From the NCBI GenBank assembly GCA_937890735.1, contig CALACZ010000037.1:1-13392 (forward strand): 13,392 bases of DNA, in the 5' to 3' direction. The position numbers and the translations under genes were made by a program. Every line of letters begins with the position of its first letter. Positions within the stretch are counted from its first letter, which is position 1. This stretch comes from an uncultured Bacillota bacterium (GTDB lineage: Bacteria > Bacillota > Clostridia > Oscillospirales > Oscillospiraceae). Below, one piece after another: positions 6,601 to 13,377 of the stretch. The notes beneath the pieces were generated by a model. That model did not search any database and was not told the DNA's origin. It saw only the letters and a program-made list of their open reading frames with translations.

Positions 6601-7649
6601 GCATTACCTATCATGAGCGCCCGGGCGTGTACTCCGACTATGATGCATCGAGCATCGTGGCGGTGGGGGCGGCGCAGCGCGTGGTCGCGCTGATCGGCAC
6701 GTCGAACGCGCAGGCGGGCGTTTACACGCTGACGTCCTATGCGGGGGCGCAGGAGGTGTTCGGCGCGGACAGCCAGCTCGGGAAAATGCTGAAGCTGGCG
6801 TATCAGAACGGCGCGGGGACGGTTTTAGCCTACCCCGTGGCGGAGGACAGCGCGGAGGCGTATGCCGCGGCGGTCGCGGCGGTTTTGGCAGAGAAGAGGT
6901 CGAGCCTGTGTGTGCTGGGGTCGGCGCTGGAGGCGGTGCAGACGGCGTTTTGCACGGCGCTTTCCGGCGCGGCGCAGCAGAAGGGCGAGTGCATCGGCAT
7001 CTGCGGCATGGGCGCGGCGACGGCGGCGCAGCTCGGCGCGCGGGCGCAGAAGCTCAACTGCGAGCGCGTGGTTTTCGTTGGTCCGCAGGTGTATGTTGCG
7101 GGCGAGACGGCGGAGCAGGACGGGTGCATGGCGGCGGCGGCGCTGGCGGGCGCGCTGGCGGCGGAGCGCGACCCGGCGCTGCCGCTGAACGGGCTGGAAT
7201 TACAGGGACTCACCGGCGTGACGGCGGTATATTCCGACACGGAATACGACGCGCTGGCGACAGCCGGCGTGACGGCGCTGGAATGCGAGGGCGGCAGGGT
7301 GCAGGTCATCCGGGCGCTGACCACGCGCAGCAAGACCGGCGGCAGCGCGGACAAGACGTACCGGGAGCTGACGACGATGCTCATCCTGGACGAGCTCATC
7401 CCCGCGCTGCGCACGGCGCTGCGCACGAAATTCGCGCACGCGAAAAATAACGCGCTCACGCGCAAAGCCATCCGCAATCAGGTGGTTTTGGAGCTGGAGG
7501 AGCGCGTGGAGCGCGAGATCATCGAGGGCTATGACAAGCTGACGGTGACGGCGGCGCAGGACGACCGCACGACGTGCGTGGTGGAATTTGAGTTTACGGT
7601 GGTGCAGGGGCTCAATCGCATTCTGCTCACGGCGCACATGCATGTGTAA
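6597..7649 (+). CDS. Contractile tail sheath protein (XkdK-like)
   Basis: The sheath subunit forms the outer contractile cylinder that shortens to drive the inner tube through the target envelope. The N-terminal SITYHERPGVYSDYDASS and the C-terminal third are typical of phage sheath proteins: the LTRKAIRNQVV helix region, the EYDKLTVTAAQ-like strand, and the ending VVEFEFTVVQGLNRILLTAHM, which forms the handshake strands between subunits. At 350 residues it is clearly shorter than PBSX XkdK (about 466), with the middle domains reduced. The ATG overlaps the upstream stop and is preceded by GAAGGGAG. Its presence makes this a myovirus-type tail. Confidence 0.93.
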   Translation: MSITYHERPGVYSDYDASSIVAVGAAQRVVALIGTSNAQAGVYTLTSYAGAQEVFGADSQLGKMLKLAYQNGAGTVLAYPVAEDSAEAYAAAVAAVLAEKRSSLCVLGSALEAVQTAFCTALSGAAQQKGECIGICGMGAATAAQLGARAQKLNCERVVFVGPQVYVAGETAEQDGCMAAAALAGALAAERDPALPLNGLELQGLTGVTAVYSDTEYDALATAGVTALECEGGRVQVIRALTTRSKTGGSADKTYRELTTMLILDELIPALRTALRTKFAHAKNNALTRKAIRNQVVLELEERVEREIIEGYDKLTVTAAQDDRTTCVVEFEFTVVQGLNRILLTAHMHV

Positions 7650-7661
7650 GGAGGGGCGCAG

Positions 7662-8051
7662 ATGACGGGGATCAAAGTGCCGACGACGGCGGACATTTAC
7701 CTGGAGGTAGACGGTCGCCGTGTGGCGGTGGTGCAGAGCTACAAGGTGACGGCGAAGCGCTCGAGCAAGGCGATCTACGCCTTCGGGCAGGAGCAGCCGG
7801 TGGCGACCATCCGCGGTCAGGGGCGGTACATCATCGAGCTGACGCGCATTTACGCGACGGATGAAGCCATCCGCGACGGGGTGAGATTCCTCGAGCTGGA
7901 GGACTTCTCGCTGGTGGTGTGCAAGCCCGACCGCAGCGTCATTTACGGCGGCTGCCAGTGGAGCGAGATCCAGGAGAGCGCCGAGGTCGGCGGGAACGTG
8001 ATGGAAAAGGTCACGCTGGAGGCGCGCAGCCGCGTGGAGACGGCGCAGTGA
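7662..8051 (+). CDS. Tail tube protein (XkdM-like)
   Basis: The tube subunit builds the inner rigid channel inside the sheath. At 129 residues it is the usual size for XkdM/gp19-like tube proteins. The beta-rich pattern fits: ADIYLEVDGRRVAVVQSY near the start, the SYKVTAKRSSKAIYAFGQEQP segment typical of this family (about 26-46), a strand pair around GQGRYIIELTRIY, and a C-terminal MEKVTLEARSR strand. It follows the sheath with AAGGAGGGG as ribosome-binding site, and its stop overlaps the GTG start of the chaperone gene. Confidence 0.88.
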   Translation: MTGIKVPTTADIYLEVDGRRVAVVQSYKVTAKRSSKAIYAFGQEQPVATIRGQGRYIIELTRIYATDEAIRDGVRFLELEDFSLVVCKPDRSVIYGGCQWSEIQESAEVGGNVMEKVTLEARSRVETAQ

Positions 8052-8707
8052 CCGGCGCGGTACGCGCGCTGCTGCTGCCGGAGGCAGACTGCGGCGGGCT
8101 GCGGCTCGTGCCGGTGTCGGCATACGCGCTGCTTCAGGCGCAGGCGGAGGCGGAGCGGCTGGCGGGCGAAAACCGCGCGGCGGCGGGGCTTTGCGCGGGG
8201 GCGTGCATCGTGGCGCGCGCGGCGCGCGGACAGGACGGCGGGCGCGTGTTTTCAGACGGCGGGGAGGTCCTGCGGACGCTTTCGGCGGAAGCGATCGAGC
8301 GGCTGATGCAGGCGTATGAGCAGATGACGCGGGCGGGCAGGCTCACCGGCGGGGCGGACGAGGAGCAGGCGCTGTTGGAGGCGATGGCGCAGGACGCGCA
8401 GGAGCGGCTGCGCTGGCGCGTGTTGCGGGCGTTTGGCGTGCTGCCGACGGAGGCGCGGGCGCGGGAGCTGACGCAGGGGGAGATCCTCTACTGCGCGATG
8501 CAGCTGTGCCTGGACGAGCGGGAGGAGCTCGCCCGGCTCTGCCCGGCGTGCCGCGAGGCGGCGCGCACGGCGCGATGCGTCTGCTGCGGCGCGCCGCTGC
8601 CGGAGGAAAACGCGGCGTTTGACGAAAAGCGGTATGAGGAGCTGAAGCGCGATGGAGTACATTGGCAGAGTGCTGCTGCGGCACACGGCGCTGGCGGCGG
8701 CGATTGA
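8048..8707 (+). CDS. Tail assembly chaperone, XkdN-like, with C-terminal Cys4 domain
   Basis: This is a 219-residue protein in the position of the tail-assembly chaperones (G/GT in lambda, XkdN in PBSX), which hold the tape measure and recruit tube subunits during assembly and are absent from the finished tail. The N-terminal half (1-100) has the chaperone-like DGGRVFSDGGEVLRTLSAEA segment. The second half (about 115-205) contains a CPAC (165-168) and CVCC (177-180) pair, probably binding zinc, and a FDEKRYEELKRDG helix. This is consistent with G- and T-like parts joined in one continuous frame. The GTG start overlaps the tube stop (GTGA). The last 14 residues overlap the next gene. Confidence 0.7.
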   Translation: MTGAVRALLLPEADCGGLRLVPVSAYALLQAQAEAERLAGENRAAAGLCAGACIVARAARGQDGGRVFSDGGEVLRTLSAEAIERLMQAYEQMTRAGRLTGGADEEQALLEAMAQDAQERLRWRVLRAFGVLPTEARARELTQGEILYCAMQLCLDEREELARLCPACREAARTARCVCCGAPLPEENAAFDEKRYEELKRDGVHWQSAAAAHGAGGGD

Positions 8708-9107
8708 GGAAGCCCGCGCGCCGGAGGAAGCCGACGCGCTGCCGGAGGCGGTCGTGACGGCGGCGGGCGGCTCGGCGGGCGGGGCGGAGGACGTCTCGCC
8801 CGCCGCTGTACGGGCGCTTGCGGCGGACGGCGGGAGCGAAAATTCGCCGCTGGCGGCGCTGGCGGAGGAATTACGGGACTATGCCGCCGCGCGGCAGGCG
8901 GCGCAGGCGGTGCGGCAGCGCGCGGCGCGGTTTGACACGGTCCGCGCGAGCGGCGAGGCGGGCGCGGCGGCGGGCAGTCCGGGCGGTGTGCGCACGCTGG
9001 CGGCGGAGCAGATGCAGGTGACGGGGCTGGCGGGGGCGCAGACGGCGTGGTCGATGGCGGAAATTTCGCGCTTTTTTGAGCGCGACGCGAGACGGTACGG
9101 AGGATAG
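8652..9107 (+). CDS. Unknown 151-residue Ala-rich protein in the tape measure position
   Basis: I do not recognise this protein by family. It occupies the place of the tape measure gene (XkdO, normally about 1,000 residues or more in PBSX-like phages) between chaperone and LysM tail protein. It is rich in Ala, Glu and Arg, with likely helices at about 3-35, 64-95 and 113-148, split by Gly/Ser-rich links (39-50, 99-112). It has no membrane segment, unlike many tape measures. The C-terminal MAEISRFFERDARRY helix is strongly amphipathic. The gene overlaps the chaperone by 56 bases in another frame, which suggests translational coupling. It could be a miniature tape measure, a remnant, or an unrelated assembly factor. 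Confidence 0.6.
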   Translation: MEYIGRVLLRHTALAAAIEEARAPEEADALPEAVVTAAGGSAGGAEDVSPAAVRALAADGGSENSPLAALAEELRDYAAARQAAQAVRQRAARFDTVRASGEAGAAAGSPGGVRTLAAEQMQVTGLAGAQTAWSMAEISRFFERDARRYGG

Positions 9108-9110
9108 GAT

Positions 9111-9671
9111 ATGCTGCTTGCAATGCAGTACAAGACATTTGTATGGGCGAACAATCCCAAAAGCTACACGCTCTCGTGCGAGCGGCTGACGGCGGCGCAC
9201 AAAATTCCGCTGGGCGATTACTGCGTACAGGATCTTGGCAGGAGCTGCACGGTGCTGCGCGGCGAGGGCGAATTTTTCGGCGCGGGGGCGTATACGCAGT
9301 TCCGGCGGCTGCTGGAGGTGTTCCGCTCGCCGGGGGCGGGGATGCTGCGCCACCCGGTATGGCAGTGCAGCCGGGCGTATTTTACGCGGCTGGAGCTGGC
9401 GCAGGAGCCGCGCGAGGATTATGTGGCGTACAGCTTTGAGTTCTGCGACGCGGGCGAGGAGCAGGCGGCGCCGGAGGTGACGGCGGAGGCTTCGCAGACG
9501 GCGGACAGCGCGGCGTCCGGCAAGGCGCGGACAGTGACGGTGCGCACGGGCGACACGCTCTGGGCGCTGTGCCGGACGTATCACCTCACGATGCGGCAGA
9601 TGCTGGCGTACAATCCGCAGATCCGCGACCCGGACCTCATTCGTGTGGGAGAGGAGCTGCGGATCGGATGA
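9111..9671 (+). CDS. LysM-domain tail/baseplate protein (XkdP-like)
   Basis: This 186-residue protein has two parts. The N-terminal domain (about 5-112) is of the type found in XkdP and related tail proteins that bridge tube end and baseplate, with FVWANNPKSYTLSCER near the start. A Ser/Ala/Glu linker (115-138) leads to a C-terminal LysM domain (about 141-186: TVRTGDTLWALCRTYHLT, then YNPQIRDPDLIRVGEELRI). LysM binds peptidoglycan-type glycans in many proteins; in phage tails it is thought to act as a structural module. The start is set by GGAGG seven bases upstream, and an in-frame ATG four codons later is an alternative. It overlaps the next gene by four bases. Confidence 0.88.
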   Translation: MLLAMQYKTFVWANNPKSYTLSCERLTAAHKIPLGDYCVQDLGRSCTVLRGEGEFFGAGAYTQFRRLLEVFRSPGAGMLRHPVWQCSRAYFTRLELAQEPREDYVAYSFEFCDAGEEQAAPEVTAEASQTADSAASGKARTVTVRTGDTLWALCRTYHLTMRQMLAYNPQIRDPDLIRVGEELRIG

Positions 9672-10597
9672 CGGGGAGCTTGCGACTTTGCGGCGGAGCG
9701 GTCGTTTCGCTGCCGCCGCTTCTGGAATGGTCCATCCGGCTGACAGACGGCGACCCGTGCGGGAGCTTTTCGGTGTGCTTTGCGTATGAGGCGGCGTGGC
9801 TGCCGGTGTTGACGCAGGCGGTCGGGTTTACGGCGGAGGACGACGAGCGGACGGTGTTTACCGGGCTGGTGGACGATTTTGCGGTGAAGCTCGACCGGCG
9901 CGGCGCGCTGGCGGAGGTCTCGGGGCGGTCGATGGCGGCGGCGCTGATGGACAATCAGGTGCGCGCGGCGGAATTTGTGAGCGCGCAGCTTGCGGATATT
10001 CTGCGGCTGTATGTGAAGCCCTGCGGCATCACGCGCATCGACGCCGCGCCGATGGGGCAGGTGGCGAATTTTGCCGTGGAGACGGGCTACACCTGCTGGC
10101 AGGTCTTGACCGGGTTCTGCCGCCACAGCGCGGAGATTTACCCGCGCTTTGCGCCCGACGGGACGCTGGTGCTGCGGAAAAACGAAAGCCCGCGGCGCGT
10201 GGTGATCGAGGCGGAACAGGTGCGCGCGTGCAGCTATGTGCAGAACCGCTACGGCGCGGCGGCGCGGCAGGTGATGGTGAACACGCGCACGGGCGAGCAG
10301 CAGGTGGCTGAAAATGCGCAACTGCGTAAGCTCGGCGTGCAGTGCGTGCACGTCGGCGGCATGACGGGCGGCGGAAAGCTGCGCGCGACGTGGCGCACGG
10401 CGGCGCAGCGGCTGGCGGACAGCGCGCGGGAGTTCCGGCAGGTGACGGTGCAGCTGACAGGTCCGGCGGATATTTCGCCGGGGGATGCAGCAGCGCTGCG
10501 GCTGCCGGGGCTCGGCGCGGCGGAGGAGCTGACTGTGGCGGCAGTGGTGCACTGCGGCGGCGATACGGGCGTTTTTACAACGCTGGAACTGAGGTGA
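9668..10597 (+). CDS. Baseplate hub protein (XkdQ-like, gp27/gpD family)
   Basis: This is a 309-residue protein following the LysM gene, the place of XkdQ, whose trimer forms the hub joining tail tube and spike. The family pattern is visible: an N-terminal beta domain with FTGLVDDFAVKLDRRGALAE (about 58-77) and the GRSMAAALMDNQV segment (about 80-93), a central helical region with GYTCWQVLTGFCRHSAEIYP, then strands with RFAPDGTLVLRKNE and a C-terminal beta domain with GPADISPGDAAALRLPGLG. It has no lytic domain. Start and upstream stop overlap as ATGA. Confidence 0.82.
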   Translation: MTGSLRLCGGAVVSLPPLLEWSIRLTDGDPCGSFSVCFAYEAAWLPVLTQAVGFTAEDDERTVFTGLVDDFAVKLDRRGALAEVSGRSMAAALMDNQVRAAEFVSAQLADILRLYVKPCGITRIDAAPMGQVANFAVETGYTCWQVLTGFCRHSAEIYPRFAPDGTLVLRKNESPRRVVIEAEQVRACSYVQNRYGAAARQVMVNTRTGEQQVAENAQLRKLGVQCVHVGGMTGGGKLRATWRTAAQRLADSAREFRQVTVQLTGPADISPGDAAALRLPGLGAAEELTVAAVVHCGGDTGVFTTLELR

Positions 10598-10603
10598 GGA
10601 ACA

Positions 10604-10975
10604 ATGTGGCTTTCCAGAAGGATCACGCACCCGGAGCAGGAGACCGAGGCGGCGGCGCTGGGGACGATCAGCATGGGCGGCAGCGGCGCGGCGGTGGTGA
10701 CGGACGGGGAAAAGCGCGATGTGCGCATCATCTCGCCCGGGGGCTACTGCTGGCAGCCGGGCGCGGGGCAGAGCGTGTTGGTGCTCAAGGCGAGCCAGAC
10801 GTACATCCCCGGCGCATTGCAGGCGGCGCAGGCGGAGCTTGCGCCGGGCGAAGTGATGGTGTATTCCAATGCGGCACGGATCGTTTTGCGCAACAACGGC
10901 GATATGGAGCTGAAGGGCAAGGTGCGCATCACGGGGCGGCTGTTTGTAAACGGAAGGGAGCTGGGCGCGGAATGA
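10604..10975 (+). CDS. Small beta-rich baseplate spike-like protein (XkdR/gpV position)
   Basis: This 123-residue, almost entirely beta-rich protein lies between hub and XkdS-like genes, where PBSX has XkdR and P2-type phages have gpV. The N-terminal half looks like an OB-type barrel (ALGTISMGGSGAAVV, KRDVRIISPGG). The last 35 residues repeat short strands of the type seen in spike needles (ARIVLRNNGDMELKGKVRIT). It is shorter than P2 gpV (about 211) and has no metal-binding HxH at the tip. It starts six bases after the hub stop with GTGAGGAA as ribosome-binding site. Confidence 0.65.
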   Translation: MWLSRRITHPEQETEAAALGTISMGGSGAAVVTDGEKRDVRIISPGGYCWQPGAGQSVLVLKASQTYIPGALQAAQAELAPGEVMVYSNAARIVLRNNGDMELKGKVRITGRLFVNGRELGAE

Positions 10976-11322
10976 TGGAGAATTTGCTGCGGGGCGGCGA
11001 TTATGTGCCGGACGGGTTCGGCGGGTTCGTGCGGCTGCGCGGGGATGAAAAGGAGTTACAGCGGGCGCTGTACCGGCTGACGTGCCGGCGCGGCGCGCTG
11101 TGCTTTCTGCCGCGGCTCGGAAGCCGCCTTTACCGCCTGGGGCGCGAAAAAACCGCCGCCCGGGATCAGGCGGCGATGCAGATGGCGGCGGAGGCGCTGG
11201 CGGATATGGAGGTAACGGTCGCAGAGGCGCGGGTGCGCAATGTCTCCGACGATCAGGTGACGGCGGAATTTACCCTGCGCGCGAAGAGCGGCGCGCAGAC
11301 GGCGGTGGAGGTGACGGTATGA
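10972..11322 (+). CDS. Baseplate wedge protein (XkdS-like, DUF2634/gpW)
   Basis: This 116-residue protein sits between the spike-like gene and baseplate J, matching XkdS of PBSX and gp25/gpW of other contractile tails, where it nucleates sheath assembly at the baseplate. The C-terminal two thirds fit this family: the RRGALCFLPRLGSRLYRLG region (about 42-60), the helix AAMQMAAEALADM, and the paired strands RVRNVSDDQVTAEFTL. The N-terminal region is short compared with XkdS (about 144). Two ATG codons in a row are possible starts; the first overlaps the upstream stop. Confidence 0.78.
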   Translation: MMENLLRGGDYVPDGFGGFVRLRGDEKELQRALYRLTCRRGALCFLPRLGSRLYRLGREKTAARDQAAMQMAAEALADMEVTVAEARVRNVSDDQVTAEFTLRAKSGAQTAVEVTV

Positions 11323-12377
11323 AAGAGGTTTCGGAGCTTTACCGGCAGATGCTGGATGTGTTTACGGAAAAAACGGGATTTTCGATGGACGACAGCGCCG
11401 ATCTGGCGGTGCGGCTGTATGCGGCGGCGGCGCAGCTCCAGACGCTGTATATTTACGCCGACTGGGCGCTGGCGCAGAGCTTTCCGCAGACGGCGGAGGG
11501 AGAATATCTCGACCGCCACGCTGCGCTGCGCGGCATCACGCGCAAGGACGGCGAACGGGCGCACGGCGTGCTGCGCTTTCGCGTAGAGCCGGTGCGGGAG
11601 GACGATCTGACGATCCCGGCGGGGACGGTGTGCTCCACGGCGGGGCTGGTGCGGTTCGTGACGCTGGAGGACACGGTGATCGCGGCGGGAGATCTGTATG
11701 CCGACGCGCCCGCGCAGGCGGAGACGGCGGGCAGCGCCGGAAACGCCGCGGCGGGGACGGTGACGGTGATGACGCAGGCGCCGGTCGGCGCGGCGGGCGT
11801 GACGAACCCGGCGGCGTTTACCGGCGGGACGGACGGCGAGACGGACGAGGCGCTGCGCGAGCGGGTGCTCGGCAGCTACATCCATCTGCCGAACGGCGCG
11901 AACGCGGCGTTTTACGAGCAGCGGGCGCTGGCGCACGCGGGCGTGCGCGCGGTGTCGGTCATTCCGCGCGAAAACGGCATCGGCACGGTGGGCGTGGTGA
12001 TCGCGGCGGAGGACGGCGTGCCGTCAGACGCGCTCGTTGCAGAGGTGCAGACGGACATCCAGAAGGTGCGCGAGATCGCGGTGGATGTGACGGTACGCGC
12101 GCCGAGCGTGAAAACGGTCGCCGTGACGGCGGCGCTCACGCCGAAGGCGGGGGTGTCGTTTGACGAGGCGAAGGCAGCGGTGACGAGCGCGCTGGCGGCG
12201 TATTTCGGCGGCGGGATGCTCGGAAAAAGCGTGTACCGCGCGGCGCTGGGGAATGTGATCTACGGCACGGGGCTGGTGGAAAACTACACGATCAGCGCTC
12301 CGGCGGCGGATGTTGCCGGTGCGGCAGACCGGCTGCCGGTGCTCGGCACGCTGATGCTGACGGAGGCGGCGGTATGA
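11319..12377 (+). CDS. Baseplate J-like protein (XkdT-like)
   Basis: This is a wedge protein of the contractile-tail baseplate (gpJ/gp6/XkdT family), 352 residues against about 348 in XkdT, so full length. Family features are ADLAVRLYAAAAQLQTLY and GEYLDRHAALRGITRK near the N-terminus, the LTIPAGTVCSTAGLVRF segment (about 95-111), the central GTDGETDEALRERVLGSY motif (about 167-184), and GANAAFYEQRALAHAGVRAV with the following strands. The C-terminal part has the SVYRAALGNVIYGTGLVENY region. The ATG overlaps the upstream stop, and the end overlaps the next gene by four bases. Confidence 0.93.
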   Translation: MKEVSELYRQMLDVFTEKTGFSMDDSADLAVRLYAAAAQLQTLYIYADWALAQSFPQTAEGEYLDRHAALRGITRKDGERAHGVLRFRVEPVREDDLTIPAGTVCSTAGLVRFVTLEDTVIAAGDLYADAPAQAETAGSAGNAAAGTVTVMTQAPVGAAGVTNPAAFTGGTDGETDEALRERVLGSYIHLPNGANAAFYEQRALAHAGVRAVSVIPRENGIGTVGVVIAAEDGVPSDALVAEVQTDIQKVREIAVDVTVRAPSVKTVAVTAALTPKAGVSFDEAKAAVTSALAAYFGGGMLGKSVYRAALGNVIYGTGLVENYTISAPAADVAGAADRLPVLGTLMLTEAAV

Positions 12378-12937
12378 ACTACGCGCAGAGGCTGATGGCG
12401 CTGCTGCGCCCGCTGGGCGTGTATACGTTCCGAAGCGGCAGCTTTTCCATGGCGCAGCTCGAAGCGCTGGGCGCGCAGATGGACGCGGCGCGGGCGGTTT
12501 TGGAGAAAAACGGGCGCGAGAGCATCGTGATGAGCGCACAGGACGAGGGTCTGGACCGCGTGCAGGCGCTGTTTCGCTATCGCGCGCCGGTGGAGGATGT
12601 GCCGTCGCGGCGCGCGGCGATCGCGGCGCTGATGCAGGTGACGGACGATGCGTTTACGCTGGAGGCGCTTCAGCGGTGTCTGCCCGCGTGCGGCGCACAG
12701 TGCGCGCTGGAGGAGGCGGGCGAGGCAAATCATGTGCGCGTGCGCTTTCCGGGGCTGATGGGGATACCGCCGGAGTTCGCGCGGATGCGCGGGATCATCG
12801 AGGATCTGCTGCCCGCGCAGCTCGGGATCGAGTATGTGTTCCGCTGGTGCACCTGGGCGGAGACGGAGGCATACGGGCTGACGTGGGGTGATTTGGGAAA
12901 GATGAGCTGGGATGAATGGAGGACGTATCGGGAGTGA
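12374..12937 (+). CDS. Tail protein of the XkdU/YmfQ family (DUF2313)
   Basis: This 187-residue protein closes the baseplate set, as XkdU (about 193 residues) does in PBSX; family members link the wedge to the tail fibres. The start LMALLRPLGVYTFRSGSF, the helix RVQALFRYRAPVEDVPSRRAA (with FTLEALQRCLPACG after it) and the strand HVRVRFPG followed by RMRGIIEDLLPAQLGIEYVFR are typical. The C-terminus is Trp-rich (TWGDLGKMSWDEW). A fibre gene normally follows in this family's context, but here a terminator comes seven bases after the stop. Start overlap is ATGA. Confidence 0.85.
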   Translation: MNYAQRLMALLRPLGVYTFRSGSFSMAQLEALGAQMDAARAVLEKNGRESIVMSAQDEGLDRVQALFRYRAPVEDVPSRRAAIAALMQVTDDAFTLEALQRCLPACGAQCALEEAGEANHVRVRFPGLMGIPPEFARMRGIIEDLLPAQLGIEYVFRWCTWAETEAYGLTWGDLGKMSWDEWRTYRE

Positions 12938-12943
12938 AGCGGA

Positions 12944-12979
12944 GCGGGCAGGGCGATGACCCTGCCTGCTTTTTGTTTT
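12944..12979 (+). terminator. Rho-independent terminator of the structural operon
   Basis: A 10-base stem (12944-12953 with 12960-12969, one G-T wobble) and a CGATGA loop are followed by TTTTTGTTTT. It lies directly after the XkdU-like stop and marks the end of the operon, so any lysis or fibre genes further right would need their own promoter. Confidence 0.88.
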
Positions 12980-13005
12980 AATGAATAATGAATGATGAAT
13001 AGTGA
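12979..13005 (-). repeat. Right copy of the 27-base inverted repeat (ATTCATT type)
   Basis: This is the reverse-complement partner of 149-175 (26 of 27 positions match). It starts at the edge of the operon terminator T tract and runs into the hairpin at 13012-13032 through GCGTAGGGG, the mirror image of the hairpin-CCCCTAC-AT order at 106-175. Confidence 0.65.
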
Positions 13006-13011
13006 GCGTAG

Positions 13012-13032
13012 GGGCGGGGTTCTACCCCGCCC
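13012..13032. repeat. Hairpin repeat, GGGCGGGGT stem
   Basis: A perfect 9-base stem (13012-13020 with 13024-13032) around TCT is preceded by GTAG. It belongs to the flank hairpin family. Confidence 0.7.
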
Positions 13033-13127
13033 GCGCAGGATGTAAAAACAAATCGCACAACGGACGGCGACCACGCAACACATCCCGTTCCGTATTGGCG
13101 CATACAAATTTGCGGCGTTGTACCGCC

Positions 13128-13148
13128 GGGAGGGGTAGAACCCCTCCC
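13128..13148. repeat. Hairpin repeat, GGGAGGGGT stem
   Basis: A perfect 9-base stem (13128-13136 with 13140-13148) is followed by CCTACGG. It is the near twin of 186-205, and the last stem pair differs (T-A here, C-G there), so pairing is kept. Confidence 0.7.
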
Positions 13149-13195
13149 CTACGGCAATTGTGATACATTGTACGGTTTCGCATTGGTGTGTTCCG

Positions 13196-13244
13196 ATTTG
13201 CGGGTGCGTGCCGCGGGGCGGACAGAGACGTCCGCCCCTACAGA
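13196..13244 (+). repeat. Direct-repeat partner of 86-134 with GGGGCGGAC hairpin
   Basis: The first 19 bases (ATTTGCGGGTGCGTGCCGC) are identical to 86-104 on the left flank, in the same orientation. A 9-base stem follows (13215-13223 with 13230-13238) and then TACA. The stem sequence differs from the left copy but both arms differ together, so the pairing survives. Confidence 0.7.
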
Positions 13245-13348
13245 AGATAATACCTTTTCACTATTCACTATTACCTATTACCTCAATTCACCCCGCCCCT
13301 ACGGCTCGATTGGGAGATTTTACGCGGTTGGGGCGCGATCGACTTTTC

Positions 13349-13377
13349 TTTACTTTTTTCTCTGCGGGTGGTATGAT
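13349..13377 (+). promoter_or_regulatory. Putative vegetative promoter reading out of the window
   Basis: TTTACT (13349-13354) and TATGAT (13372-13377) are separated by exactly 17 bases, matching a SigA-type promoter with a weak -35 (4 of 6) and good -10 (5 of 6). An AT-rich stretch precedes it. It would drive a gene that starts to the right of the window; what that gene is cannot be seen. Confidence 0.5.

Noticed and set aside
8590..8660. Programmed frameshift joining the chaperone to the 151-residue protein
   Set aside because: The frames differ by +1/-2, no convincing slippery heptamer fits that shift, and the second gene has its own ATG in the overlap.
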